Assembly (NCBI GenBank): GCA_030737835.1
Contig: CM060847.1
Coordinates: 14,673,779-14,737,778 of the forward strand
DNA length: 64,000 nt
Source: Acorus gramineus
Lineage: Eukaryota; Streptophyta; Magnoliopsida; Acorales; Acoraceae
Direction of reading: 5' to 3'
Positions within the stretch are counted from its first letter, which is position 1, and each line of letters begins with the position of its first letter. The notes beneath the pieces are model-generated. The model was not told the origin of the DNA. It saw only the letters and a list, made by a program, of their open reading frames with translations, and made no database searches. The position numbers were made by a program, and so were the translations under genes. This document shows positions 61,701-64,000 of the stretch, one piece after another.

Positions 61701-63568
61701 GAAGGCCTTAATTGTTTATTTTTTGAATGAGGCACTAGCTTCTCATTTCCACTTGTTGAAAATCCACGTCCAGGTGCTATTTTTGGTGAGTGCATTCTGG
61801 GGATCTCAGAACGATCAGAATCATATTCACCATGCCCAATGGTAGGTTTCCGCCCATAAATTTGTCCACCCGAAGAAACTGACCTTCCATGCTCATCCTA
61901 CACAGAGAAAAAAAACAAATCATAAAATTTGAAATGCAAATGCAATTCCTCCTACATGCAGGCCATGCATTTAAGTTGTGACATTATGATTGAATAAACA
62001 ACAGAGTAGCATTGAATTAATCAAAAGTATAATGATGTCAGTACACATTCCTAGATCATAAACATTAGTAAGCAGTGAGCTATTGGAACCATACAATAAA
62101 AAAAATGGACAATAGCAGAAACAGAATCCTATACATGTTTCCTTTTTTTTCTTTTTTTCAGCTTAAATGGCAAATAGATGTTGACTATATTAAAAAATTC
62201 AAACCAATGTTCAACCAATGCAAAGATTAGAGGTTGAAACTTTTTTATGATTTCATTACAGATACATAATTTGCAAAGGAAATGCTTGACGTCGCACACA
62301 TAAAATTGAAGAAACTCCAGGCCATCCTGCAGAGCGTGCTCAAAGGTCTCGAAAATCCAAATGCACCCAATAGAATGGAGAAGCACATATCAAGGTGCAA
62401 CCCTTAATCCAGCCACCCAACTTCTCCAATAGAAGATTAGTTATTTCAGCAGAAAAAATTCCTGCTCCACACAAGCATAAGCTTTCTCAGAATCAACTAT
62501 TCACGTCGCTTTTAATTTGACTTCAGAATAAATGTAAGCATTTGCCAGGGATCAAAAGAACACCCAAGATCTATCTGTTCTTATATGAGGAAACCTGGAA
62601 GGGGTCAACAACATACATCCATCATAATCATTGACCTGGATGCCAGAACTTCTGCAGTAATCTCGTAAATTCGATTCAATAAGCTGATGAGTCTAAAGTC
62701 CTTCCTCAGAAGCAATTTTCTACGGAGCTACTTAATATTTGAAAGCAAACTACAAATTTATAAGCAAATATGATATTCACGAAGGGAAATGACCAAAAAA
62801 TCCATGGACATTTGTGTGCATCAGCATGTAATAAGAAAGATATATTATGTCCTGCCTACAATAACTACTATACCATTCATTAAGTGAAGAAATGGCCACA
62901 AAAGCCAATGATAGAGAATGAGGGATGCAACAAAGTGCATATGCATGAATGTGGCCTGTGTGTGTGGATCATATAATGCACATGCAGGAGGAAGCTTGAG
63001 TGGATACTTACAGCATCTGAATGTTCAAACTGGCGTCGTGCCTCCAAGTATTTTGGATTAACGTGAATGCCATGAGATGGATGAGGAGACAAAGATTCAG
63101 AAGACTTCAAATCTGTCAAGTTAGCTGATTGATGACTCATGGAAGAAGAAAACTGTAATTCAGCCTCAATTTGGCGACGTACAGGCGAAGGGAACACTGT
63201 TGACCAGGTACCAAAGAGGTGCCTCATGGCAGGATACAGACTTGGATGCACTTGCTTATATGCCTCACAGAACACCTGGGATAAAATGACATAAGAATTT
63301 CAGCGATATAGCAGTTTAACCATAGGCTATTCTGAAAGAAACTCAGAATTTGACATAGTTATCCATTGCAGGTTCCAATCTCAATGAGTTCTGCAAGTCA
63401 TAATATATAAAGCATAACATTGAGGAAAAAAAATCCAGTCAGGTGCTCATGTTAAATCTTTCTCACCTCAGGAAGGCGAGTTGCAAAATGCCTGAGATAG
63501 TCACGTCCGATGTTCTTCACTATACTGTCCAAAAGATATAAAGAGGGAAGTTTTTGTTCAGCTGGGAC
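58720..63568 (-). CDS. PCFS4-like: PCF11-type pre-mRNA cleavage/polyadenylation factor, PCFS4-like (5' end outside the window)
   Basis: A nuclear mRNA 3'-end-processing factor; the Arabidopsis homologue PCFS4 affects FCA poly(A)-site choice and flowering time. Minus-strand exons seen, 5' to 3': 63467-63568, 63012-63275, 61106-61897, 60305-60446, 59572-60206, 58909-59446, 58720-58772. Phases join cleanly, giving about 841 residues. The first two exons carry the rest of an RNA polymerase II CTD-interacting domain ([39 protein letters not shown]). The middle is Pro/Ser-rich and low-complexity. The C-terminal part has two Cys-rich zinc-binding segments (CTTCGLRF...HSSHMDWH and [11 protein letters not shown]...IVHAKC) around a [12 protein letters not shown] block. 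The last exon's acceptor (GGAAG|TT) is chosen because it restores a basic RQRKRGSD tail like those of relatives; using the CAG four bases earlier would give an early stop. Earlier exons lie beyond 64000. Confidence 0.9.
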
Positions 63569-63649
63569 CTGTAAAACAAAGAAACAAAGGGTGATGACCA
63601 TACAGGCATGCCAATTCATATAGATAATACCAGAGCCTGTAGGATAACA

Positions 63650-63895
63650 ATTTCAAAGCAATTTATGAAGAGACCAGATACAAGTAAACAATGAGTAGCC
63701 ATTGTCAGTGGCCTGAGTCTGACAAAAGACAAAATAAGTAGTGAACTTTCAGCAGGTTTTCTGGGAAAAGAACGTAGGTCTGCTCGTGCGGGTCGTGGGG
63801 TCAGGCTGGTGTAGGGTGTTGCGCAGGTGCCCTCCCTCCATCCAGTCCATGTTGCACCACGGCATGTGGTGAAAAGATTGAATCTCCCACCTTTC
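63650..63895 (-). repeat. GC-rich insert in a PCFS4-like intron, possibly SINE-derived
   Basis: About 63770-63890 is much richer in G/C than the surrounding intron (CGTGCGGGTCGTGGGGTCAG, GTGCCCTCCCTCCATCCAG). On the minus strand it contains GGTGGGAGATTCAATC, which is weakly B-box-like. No A-tail or TSD was found. It does not continue the host reading frame. Origin not determined. Confidence 0.3.
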
Positions 63896-64000
63896 ATTAA
63901 AGAAAACTATAGAAATATTTTCCTGATTTTGTCTTGAGGATCATCATCCTATGCCTTTCTTTGAGCAATCTGACCCTATATCAGACACACATCCATCGGA

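Noticed and set aside
63616-63897. 93-codon minus-strand ORF as an upstream PCFS4 exon
   Set aside because: It does not resemble the CID or any PCF11 N-terminus, has no splice context matching the exon at 63568, and coincides with the GC-rich insert.

Overview
This is a window of flowering-plant nuclear DNA: AT-rich, with long intergenic stretches, spliced genes with canonical GT/AG introns, CT-rich 5' leaders and many small transposon relics. The gene families (HD-ZIP IV, AP-5 zeta, a PCF11-type factor and an RPS2-like resistance gene) are land-plant or eukaryotic. The species cannot be named from the sequence. I see no recognisable LTR-retroelement or virus-like element, no rRNA or tRNA gene and no CRISPR array.

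Layout. (1) 1-20,500 is a disease-resistance locus. One CC-NB-LRR gene (about 8,675-12,068, +) carries an apparent one-base frameshift in its LRR region. Around it lie pieces of former tandem copies: an orphan 5' leader (5,446-5,650), a relic of the 3' tail (3,600-4,075), and an array of 3'-tail units (12,540-16,650) with repeated splice-site-like borders. Two blocks near the left edge recur at 19,200-20,480. (2) 20,500-31,500 has no gene I can support. It holds MITEs, a hAT element and low-complexity DNA. (3) 31,500-41,100 is an epidermal-type HD-ZIP IV homeobox gene of the HDG2/ATML1/PDF2 group (+). It appears to have two alternative first exons behind two related CT-rich leaders, an L1 box upstream, and a 3'-UTR intron and stem-loop. 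(4) 41,100-44,300 is a tail-to-tail intergenic gap. (5) 44,342-55,462 (-) is the gene for the AP-5 adaptor zeta subunit. I traced 16 exons (569 codons); it carries SINEs in introns 3 and 5, a duplicated broken exon 4 and a duplicated block in intron 11. (6) 55,500-58,700 is intergenic and dominated by an 872-bp Mutator-type MITE. (7) 58,720-64,000 (-) is most of a PCFS4/PCF11-like mRNA 3'-end-processing gene; its first exons lie beyond the right edge.

The genes do not form one pathway: immune sensing, epidermal transcription control, late-endosomal trafficking and pre-mRNA cleavage/polyadenylation are neighbours only. The most distinctive content is structural: the fossilised NLR tandem cluster, the two-leader homeobox gene, and several mobile elements whose exact ends and target-site duplications can be read. 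All coordinates were read by eye; exon borders were checked for phase continuity and should be right to within a base or two.
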